Positions 46,639-57,374 of a DNA stretch of 64,000 bases are shown piece after piece. The DNA lies in the NCBI GenBank assembly GCA_002794775.1, contig NBAY01000020.1:124001-188000 (forward strand). Direction: 5' to 3'. The translations under genes and the position numbers were made by a program. The notes below the pieces were generated by a model. It was not told the DNA's origin and did no database searches. It saw only the letters and a program-made list of their open reading frames with translations. Source of the DNA: Porodaedalea pini (taxonomy: Eukaryota; Basidiomycota; Agaricomycetes; Hymenochaetales; Hymenochaetaceae). How positions within the stretch are numbered: position 1 is the first letter of the stretch; the number at the start of each line of letters is the position of its first letter.

Positions 46639-47431
46639 ATGGACAACTGTGAGTAAAGTTGTAAACTCAACGTGCAGAGCTCTGAATTGCTCACTTTATG
46701 TCACATAACAGACAGGTAAAGTGACCCAAGGCTGCATGACATGCACGTCGCACCGAACGAACTCTGACAGAGAGCCACCTTTTCCCACACAGATACGACC
46801 CACCCGTGCCTCGAGCGGGCAGCAGTAACGAACCCGGGGGAGACCCTGCTCCTGGAGGCGGAAATGCGAGGATTGACCGCCTGAAAAGTGAAGTGAGAGA
46901 CGCACAGGGTGTCATGCAGAACAACATCAATTTAGTGCGAGAGCGGGAGGAGAATCTGCAAAACTTGCAGGATAAGACTGGTGAGTTTCATTTCTCTGCA
47001 TTGGTCTTGTAAAGCAGAGGTGCATATGGAAGAATTCCTCTGCTTGCAAGCCAATTCTACCAAAACTCGGTTCTTACAGCTTTCGTCGCTGCACAGACGG
47101 TCTTGCTGTCTCAGCACAGAGCTTTCGGAGGGGTGCGAACAAAGTGCGAAAGGTGAGTTCTCTTATTGTAGAAATGTTTTTGCGCTTGTTACTAATGGAA
47201 CGTAATGATTTAGAATATGTGGTATGTTTTTATGGTTCGAATGCCTTTACTGTCTTCTCACATGTCTCGCTTGGGATAGGTGGAAGGACATGAAGGTTCG
47301 TGCGGTTCCTCTGTGGTTAGGATATTCTCTCATGGCTACGATTTCTTCAGATGCGCATCATAATTGGCATTGCGATCGTCATCATCCTTATCATTATCAT
47401 CGTTCCCATCGTCAATGCCGTCAAGAAGTGA
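46639..47431 (+). CDS. SNC1: Synaptobrevin-type R-SNARE (Snc1/VAMP-like)
   Basis: A vesicle SNARE for fusion of secretory and endocytic vesicles with the plasma membrane. Seven exons give 120 aa: 46639-46648, 46712-46715 (4 nt), 46793-46980, 47097-47152, 47214-47221 (8 nt), 47280-47295 (16 nt) and 47351-47431. The product has a short Pro/Gly-rich N-terminus (MDNYRYDPPVPRAG), an R-SNARE coiled coil (about 31-90) with the zero-layer Arg at residue 56 (NINLVREREENLQ), the juxtamembrane KNMWWKDMK, and a C-terminal anchor of about 20 Ile/Val-rich residues ending VNAVKK. Length and layout match fungal Snc proteins. The 4-nt exon is needed to join the start exon in frame. The alternative, a start inside exon 3, has no in-frame ATG. 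Confidence 0.93.
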
Positions 47432-48404
47432 TGCGCGTCGGGTAGCAAGCACTTGCGGACGATGTTCTGTACATACCCGTGGTCGCGTCCGTTCTCCTAT
47501 GTCAATCATTGTTGTTTGTCTGGGGATGCTCCCTTTTCGTGGTGGTATGACGTGTCTTAGTATGCAGGGAGCTGTGGAGGAGGCTTCTCTTTGGCGGGAG
47601 CATTTGGAAATGGGAATCTTTCTCGGTTCCGGTGTCTGTTAGTTTTTTGTTGAGGACGTTTTATCTTATCGTTAGCTCCCCGTTTATCCCCTTTCTGCTC
47701 TCGCTTATGTTTCCGGTGTATTATCTGCTTATTGGAGTGGAATGAACGCTGATTTCTGCTGCGCCACAGTGTCTTTCGAACCTTTCACACCTGGAACAGC
47801 TATTTCTTGAGGTCTACCAGATTTCACAATGCCCGTCAGTCCGTGACTCTATAGGCCGTACAAACACTGCAACACAATGCTCAAGATCATGACCGTTTTG
47901 CTGCATTCGTCGTCAACGATCAACTCTATACTTATTCGACCTAACACCTTGCGTTTTATCTCGTACTTTGGAGTCTCATCTTGACTGATGGTCCACTTTT
48001 CCTTGTGCACTAAGATATTTCTCATGTCTTGAACTTATCATGAAGTCGTCTCTGTTGCCACTGGACAGCACGTCTCTTCATCAGCTTTACTGACCGGTTC
48101 GTCTCCGGCGATACCGGGCTTCATGGGACACCAAGCGCATCATCAGTCTGAGCCCAGTGCACGTCGCTTGCGTTGATCATATCCGTTTGAGCCCGTATCC
48201 TGCAGCCGAGCACGCGCGCTCGTGCCTTCATGCTTCCGGCCCTCATATAATCAAGATCCATTTCAGCCCGCTTTGTCGACCCCCCTACGGCGTGTTTTAG
48301 TCATTCGTTTCTTTCTCTCTAACTGTACCCGACCCCATCATCCAACTTTACTTCCCCCCCCCTCCCCTATCATCCCCAAAACTCTTCGTGGCTCGTTGGA
48401 GACC
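47432..48404. other. Intergenic region (SNARE / membrane protein)
   Basis: About 970 bp with no recognised gene: the 3' untranslated region of the SNARE gene and the promoter and leader of the next gene. A C-rich run (about 48352-48366) and pyrimidine-rich sequence precede the ATG at 48405. Confidence 0.5.
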
Positions 48405-50007
48405 ATGTATTTGCTCTACGTCTCTCTGCTTATTCTCGGTGCTTGTTTACAGCTTGTGAGTGGGCAACAGGTGGCTTTCAGTTTCACAAACAGCACCGTA
48501 GGTCTTTGTCCATATATTGTTGTTGCATCGAACACATTCCTAATAGTCCATTTTCAGCTTCTTGCCAACGACCAGGGACTATCAGAATGTGAATCTTTTG
48601 GAATAGAACTCCTTCCCCTCTCCGAGAACTCGTCTCTCAACGCTGTGTCTCCCTTCTACATGTTCTCGTTCGAGTTGGGCGGAATTGCTAGATCCGATTT
48701 TTTGGGTACAAACACTCAAAACCTGACATGGCAAGTGCGCCATTCGCAAGGTGATTGTCTCTTCCATCATGCATTACTTAGTATGTCCTGACATCGATGC
48801 TCAGGAACTCGGATTGCGATGTACATACTTGACGGGGCGGGGAATATAAGTACCTTGGACAGTTCGATCGTTCAAAGTAAAGTAATTCATGTCGACTGTG
48901 TGCGTGGTCAGAATTTGACTGAATACAGGTGGAAATACCTCGAACTGCCATCCGACGCAGAGTTCTTCAGACATCACAGTTTCTGCGGATACATCGCAAG
49001 TGTCGACATGCGATGATCTTACCACAACTATCACTGGAGGGACTAAACCCTACACTGTCACGGTCGTGGGCGTAAATGTGACGAGGAATTATACCCTCGA
49101 CGCGAACGATGATGGGTTTGACTATGTTAATCAAGTCTCCCCAGGAAATTCCTTCCTCAGTATGTCTGTCAGCTGTGTCCCCTTATTGTATCTAGCTCAT
49201 AAGTTCCTCGTATACTAGTCGCTGCTTCTGACTCGTAGGCCTGCTTGTCTTCTTTCTGATTCAGACACTGATACGATAATTAGAAAAGGAGAATGGGCTA
49301 TTGGAACGAACTTCTTGAACTCAGTCGGTTCGGCTGATACGTCGTGCCCTGGACAAGAATCTTCTGGAACTGCGTCAGGTTCAAAGTCATCATCCAACAA
49401 AGGAGCAGTTATCGGAGGAGTAATCGGCGGTATCATATTTTTACTACTTGCAGCCGGTCTTGCCGCATACTTCTACTTCAAGCGCCGTAAAGATACACGC
49501 CTGTCCGCGACGAATCGGAAGACTGAACCTTTCGACCACGACGACGTCTCGCCCTACGTGTTGGCACCGGGTGCGGGTCTGCATATGCAGAGTATCTTTA
49601 CACCGTCGTATGCGCCCTCGTCATCAGGTCCAACAACTGGGCCGCTTTCTGATACATCGGACGACCCGATGCTTCGCAGTCCATACACTATGCGTAATGC
49701 GACGACTATGAGCGGCGAGAAAATCACGTCGCACTCTGGAAGTATTTACTACGGCACACCGTCGGATGCCCTTGTGGACGGGTATCATCCACGCCGTGCG
49801 TCCCCGGACAACATGGCAGGAGAAAGCTCGCGGCTTGTCGATGTTGGAAATGCGCCACCGATGACTGAAAAGGGGCGGGTTAGGGCGAGAGAGGAAGAGC
49901 GCAGGAAGCAGGCAATCGTGCAGCATGAGGACGCTGAGGATATCCTTGATGTGCCTCCCATGTACAGAGAAAGGACGGGAGGACGTTCTGGTAGTTTCGC
50001 CATTTAA
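48405..50007 (+). CDS. Secreted/single-pass membrane protein of unknown function
   Basis: Six exons (48405-48497, 48558-48750, 48805-48849, 48929-49159, 49219-49234, 49284-50007) join in frame to 433 aa. The product has a signal peptide (MYLLYVSLLILGACLQLVSG) and an extracellular part of about 210 residues. That part has two cysteine-containing segments typical of a basidiomycete-restricted family (SECESFGIELLP...LTWQVRHSQG; STCDDLTTTITGGTKPYTVT). It is followed by a Ser/Gly-rich linker, one TM helix at about 234-257 (GGVIGGIIFLLLAAGLAAYF) with a basic KRRKD stop-transfer signal, and a cytosolic tail of about 175 residues. Several NxT/NxS sites suggest N-glycosylation. The layout recalls surface sensor or adhesion-like proteins, but no function can be named. 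Exon 5 is only 16 nt. Confidence 0.85.
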
Positions 50008-50713
50008 AGTCTGGACTTTCTGACTAGCTATAGGCTAGTCACCAATTTGTCGCTGTGGTTTAACCGTTTGAGGCATGGGCATTTACTCATTCATTATTAT
50101 CAACGTTGCTGGTTCGAGGTCGTATGTCTAATTAATATATTTCTGGTTTGTAAAGTCGTATCCCGGAAATAAGGTTCCTTTGCTTGAATTTTGTCCGTCT
50201 CACAAGGAAATTGGACTTTGAAAGACTCAAAGAATGTTTTTAGAGGGAACGACGTGACATTACTCCCCCTTAAGCTTGCCCTTGGGCTCCCTTGAGACCG
50301 GGCACCTCCGGGCCATCACTCGGGTCAGCGACTGCAATCGGGCGGTCATGGCCATTTGTAGTCGACAAGTACTTGAAGTAGTGTATCACTGTGTATGTAG
50401 TACCTATCTGCTTACCTACCCTCCTTTACACGAGTGGCCACCTCGTTTTCGACCTTTTGGGCCCCACTTTCCTTTTCTATGGACTATGTCTGGTTTTTAG
50501 AAACGTCCTTTGGACCGCGCATTTGTAAAATTTCAATGGCTGACGCGTATAATAAATGCATTTCAAAAAAACAAAAACGACGTGACGTTATTCTTTGGTG
50601 ACGCTCACGCGCATGCGCCGTGTAGGACGCGTCACCCGCGAGTTACGCGTCGGTGCATTTCGTCTTCCTCTCCGTACATCTCGTTTGCTGCTTCCAATCA
50701 TAAATCTACCATC
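50008..50713. other. Intergenic region upstream of PUP3
   Basis: About 700 bp with no recognised gene. It contains the 3' end of the membrane-protein gene and the PUP3 promoter. No TATA box or proteasome control element could be identified with confidence. Confidence 0.5.
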
Positions 50714-51580
50714 ATGGTGAATATTTAGTAGTATCCTACATCTGAAACACATCCTTATGAACCTATTCAGTCGATAATGGAGCAAAACGGTGGTTCGGTG
50801 GTGGCCATGGTCGGCAAGGACTGTGTCGCCATTGCGTCTGACCTCCGCCTCGGAAATCAGGCTCTTACTATTGCTTGCAATCACGAGAAGGTATATCTCA
50901 ACCAGCGTATTGCTACTGTCTCTGATAGGCATGAACTCGTGAAGGTCTTCCCTATAACCGACCGGATATACTTAGGTTTACCAGGACTTGCAACCGACGT
51001 CGCGACGCTGTACGTTGGAAACAACCTTCTCCTTGACTCACTCACTGATTGTCTGTAATACGTTTTATAGACGTGAGCGCTTTCGTTATCGGGTCAATAT
51101 GTACACTATCAAGGAAGAACGAGAGATTGCACCAGAGACATTTGCGCGTCTCGTCTCCTCAACGTTGTATGAACGGCGCTTTGGGCCCTATTTCGTCGAA
51201 CCTGTCATTGCAGGGTTAGGCACTACACCGACAGGGAAGCTAGAACCCTTTATCGCAGCGACGGATCTCATCGGCTGTCTGAACTTTGCGAAAGACTTCG
51301 TCGTGAGTGGCACTGCGAGCACTAAGCTCTTCGGTGTGGCGGAGGGCCTATGGGAGCCTGATCTGGAGCCGGAAGACCTGTTTGAGACGATCAGCCAGAC
51401 TCTCCTGAATGCCGTCGATCGCGACGCATTCTCTGGTTGGGGCGCTGTAGTGCATGTTATGTGCGTAACTTATTCTTCTTGGCTCTAGTCGTCTCGAGGT
51501 CATGATCTGACATCGATTTCCTGTCGCATAGTACGAATGACAAAGTTGTTACTCGCACATTAAAGGGGAGGATGGATTAA
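50714..51580 (+). CDS. PUP3: 20S proteasome subunit beta-3
   Basis: A non-catalytic beta subunit of the 20S proteasome core; 208 aa, the normal length. Exons are 50714-50716 (ATG only), 50771-50890 (SIMEQNGGSVVAMVGKDCVA...), 50945-51009 (VFPITDRIYLGLPGLATDVA), 51071-51460 (RERFRYRVNMYTIKEEREIA...FETISQTLLNAVDRDAFSGW) and 51532-51580 (TNDKVVTRTLKGRMD, stop). There is no propeptide with a catalytic Thr1, as expected for beta-3. The first intron directly follows the start codon. The second intron (50891-50944) is 54 nt with no in-frame stop, so retaining it would add 18 residues, but the family sequence shows it is an intron. Confidence 0.97.
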
Positions 51581-51764
51581 TGAATAATCCAGCTTCTGAC
51601 GATTTTGTACACTGTTCACTTGCTTTAATGCACTTTCTTTCATCTCGTTCTCACAGGACCTTCCTATGAAGTGATGCAGTGATGGAACCTGCAGCTGAGA
51701 AGTCTTACAACACAGAAGAAAGATTTAACTGTTGAACGCTAACATTACAAGTACATACAGTACC

Positions 51765-52238
51765 CGAAGAGAGTCGGGGAACAAGCCGACTTCGGGTCTC
51801 TAGTTTCTGTGCATTTCCTTGACGCGAGGGTGTCTTTTGCCTCTATTGATTACCGCTCTGAATCTGTCTGCCATTGTGCCATGCTCAGCCGGATGGTGAG
51901 ACACTTCCGCTCTCCTTCATCGAGTACGCAGCAGCACAGGGCAAGGTCTCGCTCCGGACAGGATGTGCGTGTAATCCGGGGGGGGGGGGGGGGGGGCAGC
52001 ATCCATCTTGGGCATGGAGAAAGGTGAGGCGCTATATAGCTTTGGTAACAAAAGTGCTTTGAATGATTCGTGCAACCCCATAGGCACGGTCCCTGGACAG
52101 GAATTTGGTGTAGTACGCACTAGCCTCGGGCTTGCGAGTAATTTCGAGGATGTTTGGCGCGTCATGGAGTTTGCACGGTTGATCTCAGTCCAAGAGATAC
52201 GAGAAAACCTTCGGAGGGAATGGATGCAGAGTAAGTAG
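51765..52238 (+). pseudogene. C-terminal remnant of a Moco-sulfurase-like class V aminotransferase
   Basis: Downstream of PUP3 the sequence encodes only the end of a PLP-dependent class V aminotransferase-fold protein of the molybdenum cofactor sulfurase type. It reads QADFGSLVSVHFLDAR, an intron (about 51830-51888), PDGETLPLSFIEYAAAQGKV, SLRTGCACNPGG (the RTGC-CNPG cysteine motif of this family), AASILGMEKG, then a C-terminal helix region ending RENLRREWMQSK and stop. The PLP-lysine half, about 400 residues, is absent. The CNPGG codons contain a run of 19 G (51978-51996), which puts the part before it and the part after it in different frames; 17 or 20 G would restore one frame. It is most likely a truncated, frame-disrupted relic. 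Confidence 0.65.
51978..51996. repeat. Poly-G tract (19 G) inside coding remnant
   Basis: Nineteen consecutive G lie inside the Gly codons of the CNPGG motif. It is a slippage-prone homopolymer, and its length determines the frame of the downstream 80 codons. Confidence 0.85.
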
Positions 52239-52633
52239 ATATGGCTTCAAGAGTTCTTACTATCATAGAGCTGATCGTGATTTGACCAAATGTTGAGAAG
52301 TCATTGACTCTGAATGACTTATCAAGTATTCCTTGAGGTGGCTCCATGTCCGACACGGAACAAACAAACAAACAATATTTGCTCCTTTCCATTACAGAAG
52401 AACGTAATATTCATACACAACTTTGTCAGGCTCAAATGAAGCTTGTTAATCCGGAATATATCACATGAAATACACTGAAGTGACCACGCTATGCTATTTT
52501 GCCATGGGTCTTTTGGTCTCATAACTATATTCTAAAGCAAGAAGCATTTCTAATATCCACATCCACGTCGAAAAGCCTGTTGCAAGCGATCGTGTATGCA
52601 TTACAATACGACAAGGGCAAGAATGCCTCTCGC
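52239..52633. other. Convergent intergenic spacer
   Basis: About 400 bp between the plus-strand aminotransferase remnant and the minus-strand transporter. A CAAACAAACAAACAA run lies near 52363. No gene was recognised. Confidence 0.5.
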
Positions 52634-54979
52634 TCAATGCGCGAACCGGAAATCCAAGCGACGATTCCCAACATCTTTCGTCGTCTCCAAATACCGCGCC
52701 TGTTCCTCCGAAGTCATTGCGCCCCACACGCGGTCGCGCTGCTTGTTGCGCCATATGTAGTATGCCTTCGCGCCCAGGTAGAGTACAACGAGGTTCAGGA
52801 CAGCGATCGAGATGAGGACGCGGTTGCCGCGCCGGTAGCGCGGCGCGTCGTCCGCGCGATAGATGTTGCTGTATACGACTGCGCTCGCCTGGACGAACAT
52901 GTTGTAGAGTGACGCGTTCACCGTGCGGCTCGCGACTGCACCCGAGTTGCGAGAGCACCATCCGACCTGGATTGGGTGTACATATGGGTAGCAGAGAAGC
53001 GCAGATGCCAGGCCCTGTATAAAATTTCAACGATAGCGAATCAGGAGGTGCGAAGATTTGCAACCGAATGGTGGAGAGTACTCACATAGTACAGCCAAGG
53101 ATTTGGGTTCGCAGGAAGACAGTAGAGGGCAACAAGGAAAGGAAGTGACCACAGGTCTTCGAGCATCGATATCAGCGAGCGGTCGTGGACGACTTCCGAA
53201 AGAAGCGTGACGAGGAACATCGAGAGAACTCCGACGGCCGTCGAGGGGATCGTGAGCAAGTTTGTCTCAAACGTGCTGAAACCTCCTTCCTTCAGTGAGA
53301 GAATGAGGTACGACGAGACGGGCCCAACGGGAATGCCGAAAGTTAGACCACTATGACAAGATCATGTCCGAGTCAAGAAAAGCAGCAAACACGACCAACA
53401 AAATCTTTCAATCAACATAAAGATCGGATGAAGCAAATAACATGCTGCTTACAGGATATAAACCGGCCAAAGGTCATAATCGAACATGGCCGTCCAAAGG
53501 CGTTTGAGTGTGAGTCCCTGTCTGTTATGCATGTCGCCCTTCGTCGGATCGTCCCGCAGAGCACGGGACACAATAATCGTCTCCTCGCGTTCCGAGAACC
53601 ACCCGTTCGGCCGAAACCACGAGCGTGTCTGCGTGGGCGATGGCGGCATCATGAAGAACGTCGCGATACCGATCGTCAGCGTCAGTAGGCCTCTGCGGAA
53701 GATGGAAATAAAGTAAGGGAGAAGTTAGGGAGTGAAAAGTCTGGAGGAAAGAAGGATGAAGGAGCAAGAGAGCGCATTCTACGAGGAACAGCCATCGCCA
53801 GCCCGCTTTTCCCGCGTGCCCGCGCAGATGGAGGATACCGAAGGCCAGGAAGCTACCGACAGCGACATTCGAAGACATCCAGAAAAATGCGAGACGTATT
53901 GGAAGCTCTGTCTTCGTATAGTAATCTGCGTCACCATCGCATGATATGTTAGCATAATGTAGGTCTTCATGAGTTGACTGAACTCCAAAATTGCGACGCA
54001 CATGAGAGATAAAGGATGAGATCAGGAATGAAACCGCCTTGAATGAACCCGAGAAGTCCACGACAAAGGAGGAAACTCGACCTGCCCGTGAGCCAGAATT
54101 GAGCGAGTGTGACGATAGCTGGAAATTGAGCATGAACATCGCATATACGGAGAAAAGGTTCGTTCAAAAGGACATACACCACAAGCACATCTGAGTCGGA
54201 ATCCAACGATCTGGACCAACCTACACAAGAAATTAGGTATTCAAGTCAAAGTTCCGGCTGAATCAGTATGAACACACCCTTTTCGATACAAGCTGAGATG
54301 GAAGCTCTGCAGCAAGGAATGTAACGCGGAATATCGTGTTGCCGAGGTTGTAATCATTCGTTGTGAGGCCAAGATCGCCCAAAATGTTGTCCGAGTTTGC
54401 ATTGGTAAGGTTGTTACGATCAAAGTTCAACTATTAGTTAATTGAAGGATAAACCTGAGTGACTGGCGGACTTTCAAGGTAGAAGCTGAAGGCGATACGC
54501 ACTGCAGAGAAACTGATCCCGGCCCAGAGCATGACGCGCCAGTCAATTTTGCGAACAATAGCCTGCGACATTAGCAAAATGATAACAATAATAATCTTTA
54601 GTACAAGAATCCTCCCGCCAGTAAAGAAATCAGCTAGACCAAACGCACCCTTTCCTCTCGGAACGTCCACCGCACACTGGGGTCAAACCGGTGTAAATTT
54701 TCATGCTTCGCGAGCTTCGGGTCGTCGTACACGCTGCGGCGCGTTGCAATCGCGTCAGGGTCGAGCGGCTGTACGTTGCCGCGGCGCCGCGGGAAGATAA
54801 TGTCCATGAAGCGTGCGGACTCCTCGACGGGCGGGAGCAGGCTCTCGGCATCGGACACTGGTACAGACTCCTTGCTCGTGCTCAGTTCCGCAAGCTTCTC
54901 GATAGACGAGGAGCTCTTGCTCGAACGGACGGAGGCGGCGCGTTCCCGCGCGTGGAGTCCACATCGCTACGAAGCGGTC
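52634..54979 (-). CDS. MFS transporter, allantoate permease (Dal5)-like
   Basis: A major-facilitator transporter of the anion:cation symporter family (allantoate, nicotinate, biotin-type carriers). Minus-strand exons are about 54979-54649, 54562-54455, 54430-54278, 54220-54178, 54118-54002, 53925 to about 53774, about 53690-53453, 53350-53086 and 53014-52634. Landmarks are [15 protein letters not shown] (first helix region), [87 protein letters not shown] and PNPWLYY. These match the family order. The total is near 595 aa. Two points are open. No in-frame ATG exists in exon 1, which opens after a TAG near 54980, so a short 5' exon is missing. The junction at 53774/53690 also has no in-frame GT donor. 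The substrate is unknown. Confidence 0.85.
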
Positions 54980-56289
54980 GCACTGTCGAGCTGGGAGCGG
55001 CGAAGGTGGGCGGAAGGGAGCAGGCGAGCTTTTCACAAGGTCCTAGATTTAAATATTTTGCAGCGGGCCGCCTCCATACATACGAATGCTATCGCTATAC
55101 ACAATGGGCAGCCGATAAGATGAGCAAGACTGCGTGATAGACGGTGATGGAAGCCGGAAAATCTCACGTAGATCCAGGGAGATTGCGTGTGAAGGCAAGG
55201 CGATAGCGCAAGCATAGATTAGAGAAGCATCAGACCATATACTAAAATTGCACTTCTTTGTGTTTATATTGGATTCTTGACTTCTCTTACCGCCAAATAT
55301 ATCTTGTGTTCTCGGATAGCCACTCTGCAGAACGTCCAAACAAACTTACAGAGTTAAATGAAGAAGCAAGCTTTCCCTCGAGCGAAGACATTCCCAACGT
55401 ACATGTATAATTCATTCGTGGATGTTTGTGCGAGTATCATTGATCAAGACGCCAGAAACTTGAAGCCAGCTAGTCACGCAATCGCGTCCGGCAGCCAACC
55501 GTATCTACTACGGAGCAACGAAAACCATTCATCCGCAAGGATTCTGCTTGGCAGAACAAGGATGATCTCTCTTGGCCCCAGTTTGCGCGTCTGGATCTTC
55601 AAATTTGCAAGAGCACCAAGCAGAACGATTTCAAGAGGTGAACGAAGAAACAGTTATGTCGATCATAAAGCGGTGGTGTCGATCTTCTGCCACGTGAATC
55701 TGACATAATATACTTGCTACTGTGCTGCCTACAAAAGCTGTCTCATTACGGAGTCTCGTTGGATCAGCGTTCCTCTATTCATCAAAACGATAACATGAAA
55801 AGTGAAATACTCGGTTGAGAGAATGCTCGCCCGAATCTGCCTCTGGATTCTTCTGGCTTCAAGTCAGAACAATGAAAAGGCTACCAGGAGGGGATGTACT
55901 AGTAAGTAAGCCATATCAAGCTTCACTATTTGACGATACAACTCATTCATCCAAGCTAGGTCCTGAATGTCGAACAATGACACTGAAACGTCGTCGCGCG
56001 CGTTTCTATTACACTACATTACCACAAGAAGTTGTCGTGGATCGACCAGCGGTCTGCCTCATCCATCCGATGAACTAGCGTTTGCGTAGCTCAACTATAA
56101 CGTGGCACACTAGTAGCAAACAACTCTATTTCTGAATCAGCTGACGACATTTCTTAAAGTCTACAATACGAGATATTCACTGAGCGCCGAGCGCTGCTGT
56201 CTGAGAAGTCAAGGAAAGTCCTTGTGGGCCACTCGTAGTGCGTGCCTCGCGTAAAGATCTAGCTTTCGAGAGTAAACAAGAGGATGCTT
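54980..56289. other. Transporter upstream region; no gene recognised
   Basis: About 1.3 kb. It should contain the missing 5' exon and promoter of the transporter. Open frames at 55358-55708 and 55815-56078 lack recognisable features. The first GH12 exon, expected upstream of 56290, was looked for and not found. Confidence 0.45.
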
Positions 56290-56674
56290 CGGGTGGATTC
56301 AGGAACCTCGAATAACGTGTACTCGTTCCTCACCACCAGCGGCACCATCCCGAGCTTCAGCGGCACCATCAATGCTTTCCTCAAGGTACGCAACACTTTT
56401 TTTCATTTTCACCTGGTTAGCATACCACAGAGACCTGAGTAAAGGTGTATGGTGTTTGTAGTACCGCCCGGCCGACGAGGGCGTCAGCACCCCGCAGTAC
56501 CTCAAGACCGCGCAGATGGGCACCGGGCCGACCTCGGGGAGCGGGACGCTGAAGACGTATACGCATCCCCTTTTGCATTTTTGTATCCGTTATTACAGAC
56601 AGACAATTATATGGTGTTCTAAATTATATCGTTTTTTGCGAAACAGGACGGCATATAGTCTTATTATCAATTAG
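56290..56674 (+). pseudogene. Truncated GH12 endoglucanase copy, catalytic Glu lost
   Basis: This is the 3' three exons of a GH12 gene: about 56290-56395 (NNVYSFLTTSGTIPSFSGTI...), 56462-56556 (PADEGVSTPQYLKTAQMGTG...) and 56647-56674 (TAYSLIIN, stop). Exon lengths 95 and 28 nt equal those of the complete minus-strand GH12 gene at 61624-62569, and the splice phases are the same. The first exon (536 nt in the full gene, with signal peptide and nucleophile) is absent, and the start of the second is scrambled. Codons reading QMGTGPTSG replace the QGGTEPTSG of the full copy, so the general acid/base Glu has become Gly. It cannot encode an active enzyme. A transposon lies 64 bp downstream. Confidence 0.8.
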
Positions 56675-56730
56675 TCGGACAGGGTTCCAAAAGTCGGTGT
56701 ATACGGTGGTTGTATGCGCCACAGTCTATG

Positions 56731-56738
56731 ACTTTATC
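56731..56738. repeat. Left 8-bp target-site duplication
   Basis: ACTTTATC, directly repeated at 59436-59443, immediately outside the terminal inverted repeats of the element 56739-59435. Confidence 0.75.
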
Positions 56739-56929
56739 TATAGTTGCCGTTGTCCGGTCCATGGACCGCTGGACCTAGGACCGGACCTGGACCGGACCGC
56801 GGTCCGGTCCACTTAAGGTCCAGATGTGGTCCGGTCCAGGGTCCAGCTCTCCTGCCATTTTTCTGGACCGAGCTGGACCCTGGACCGGACCTGGACCGGA
56901 AGAAATATTTGTAGGAGTTAGTTTGACAT

Positions 56930-57145
56930 CATTACTGGCCTCAAGTTGGTTGACAAAGAAGTAGAACAGCTCTAGTGAGACCGGAAGATGTGCTTGAGCT
57001 TTGCATAGCACTGTGACATGACTACTTGCCTACCCAGGGGGTCTTCCATACCATGTGAACAGGTTTTCTCAGGACTCAGGAGCAGGTCTGGTGGATACCA
57101 AGTGCCATATCCACCTTCTTTCTGAAACTTTTGAGTACAGAGATA
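56930..57145 (+). pseudogene. hAT transposase C-terminal (dimerisation) remnant
   Basis: Plus-strand fragments spell TTCLP/QG-SIPCEQVFSG, then after a frame change VDTKCHIHLLSETFEY. This corresponds to the hAT C-terminal signature (P--S-P-ERVFS, then DTKRRN-LSPE) found in basidiomycete hAT elements. Several stops and at least one frame change show it is dead. It supports a hAT origin for the element. Confidence 0.6.
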
Positions 57146-57374
57146 CTATACAGTCCCGGACCGGTCCTTGCACCAGCACATTTTCATCTCTCTTTTTAAC
57201 AGTATTTACAAACTGTTATTCCAAATAAAAAATACTACATGAAAGTGACTTCTGTTAAGACTATGTACAGCAAATTTTGAGCAAAAATGTTAAAAGAAAA
57301 AATTGCCATAAAGAATTTATGTTCCAAGGCCAAAATGTGTTGTCACCGGTCCTTGCACCACATTATTCCCACGC

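Noticed and set aside
54755..55036. ATG at about 54974 (MWTPRAG...) as the MFS transporter start
   Set aside because: It lies in a different frame from the exon that continues into the transporter ([20 protein letters not shown]).
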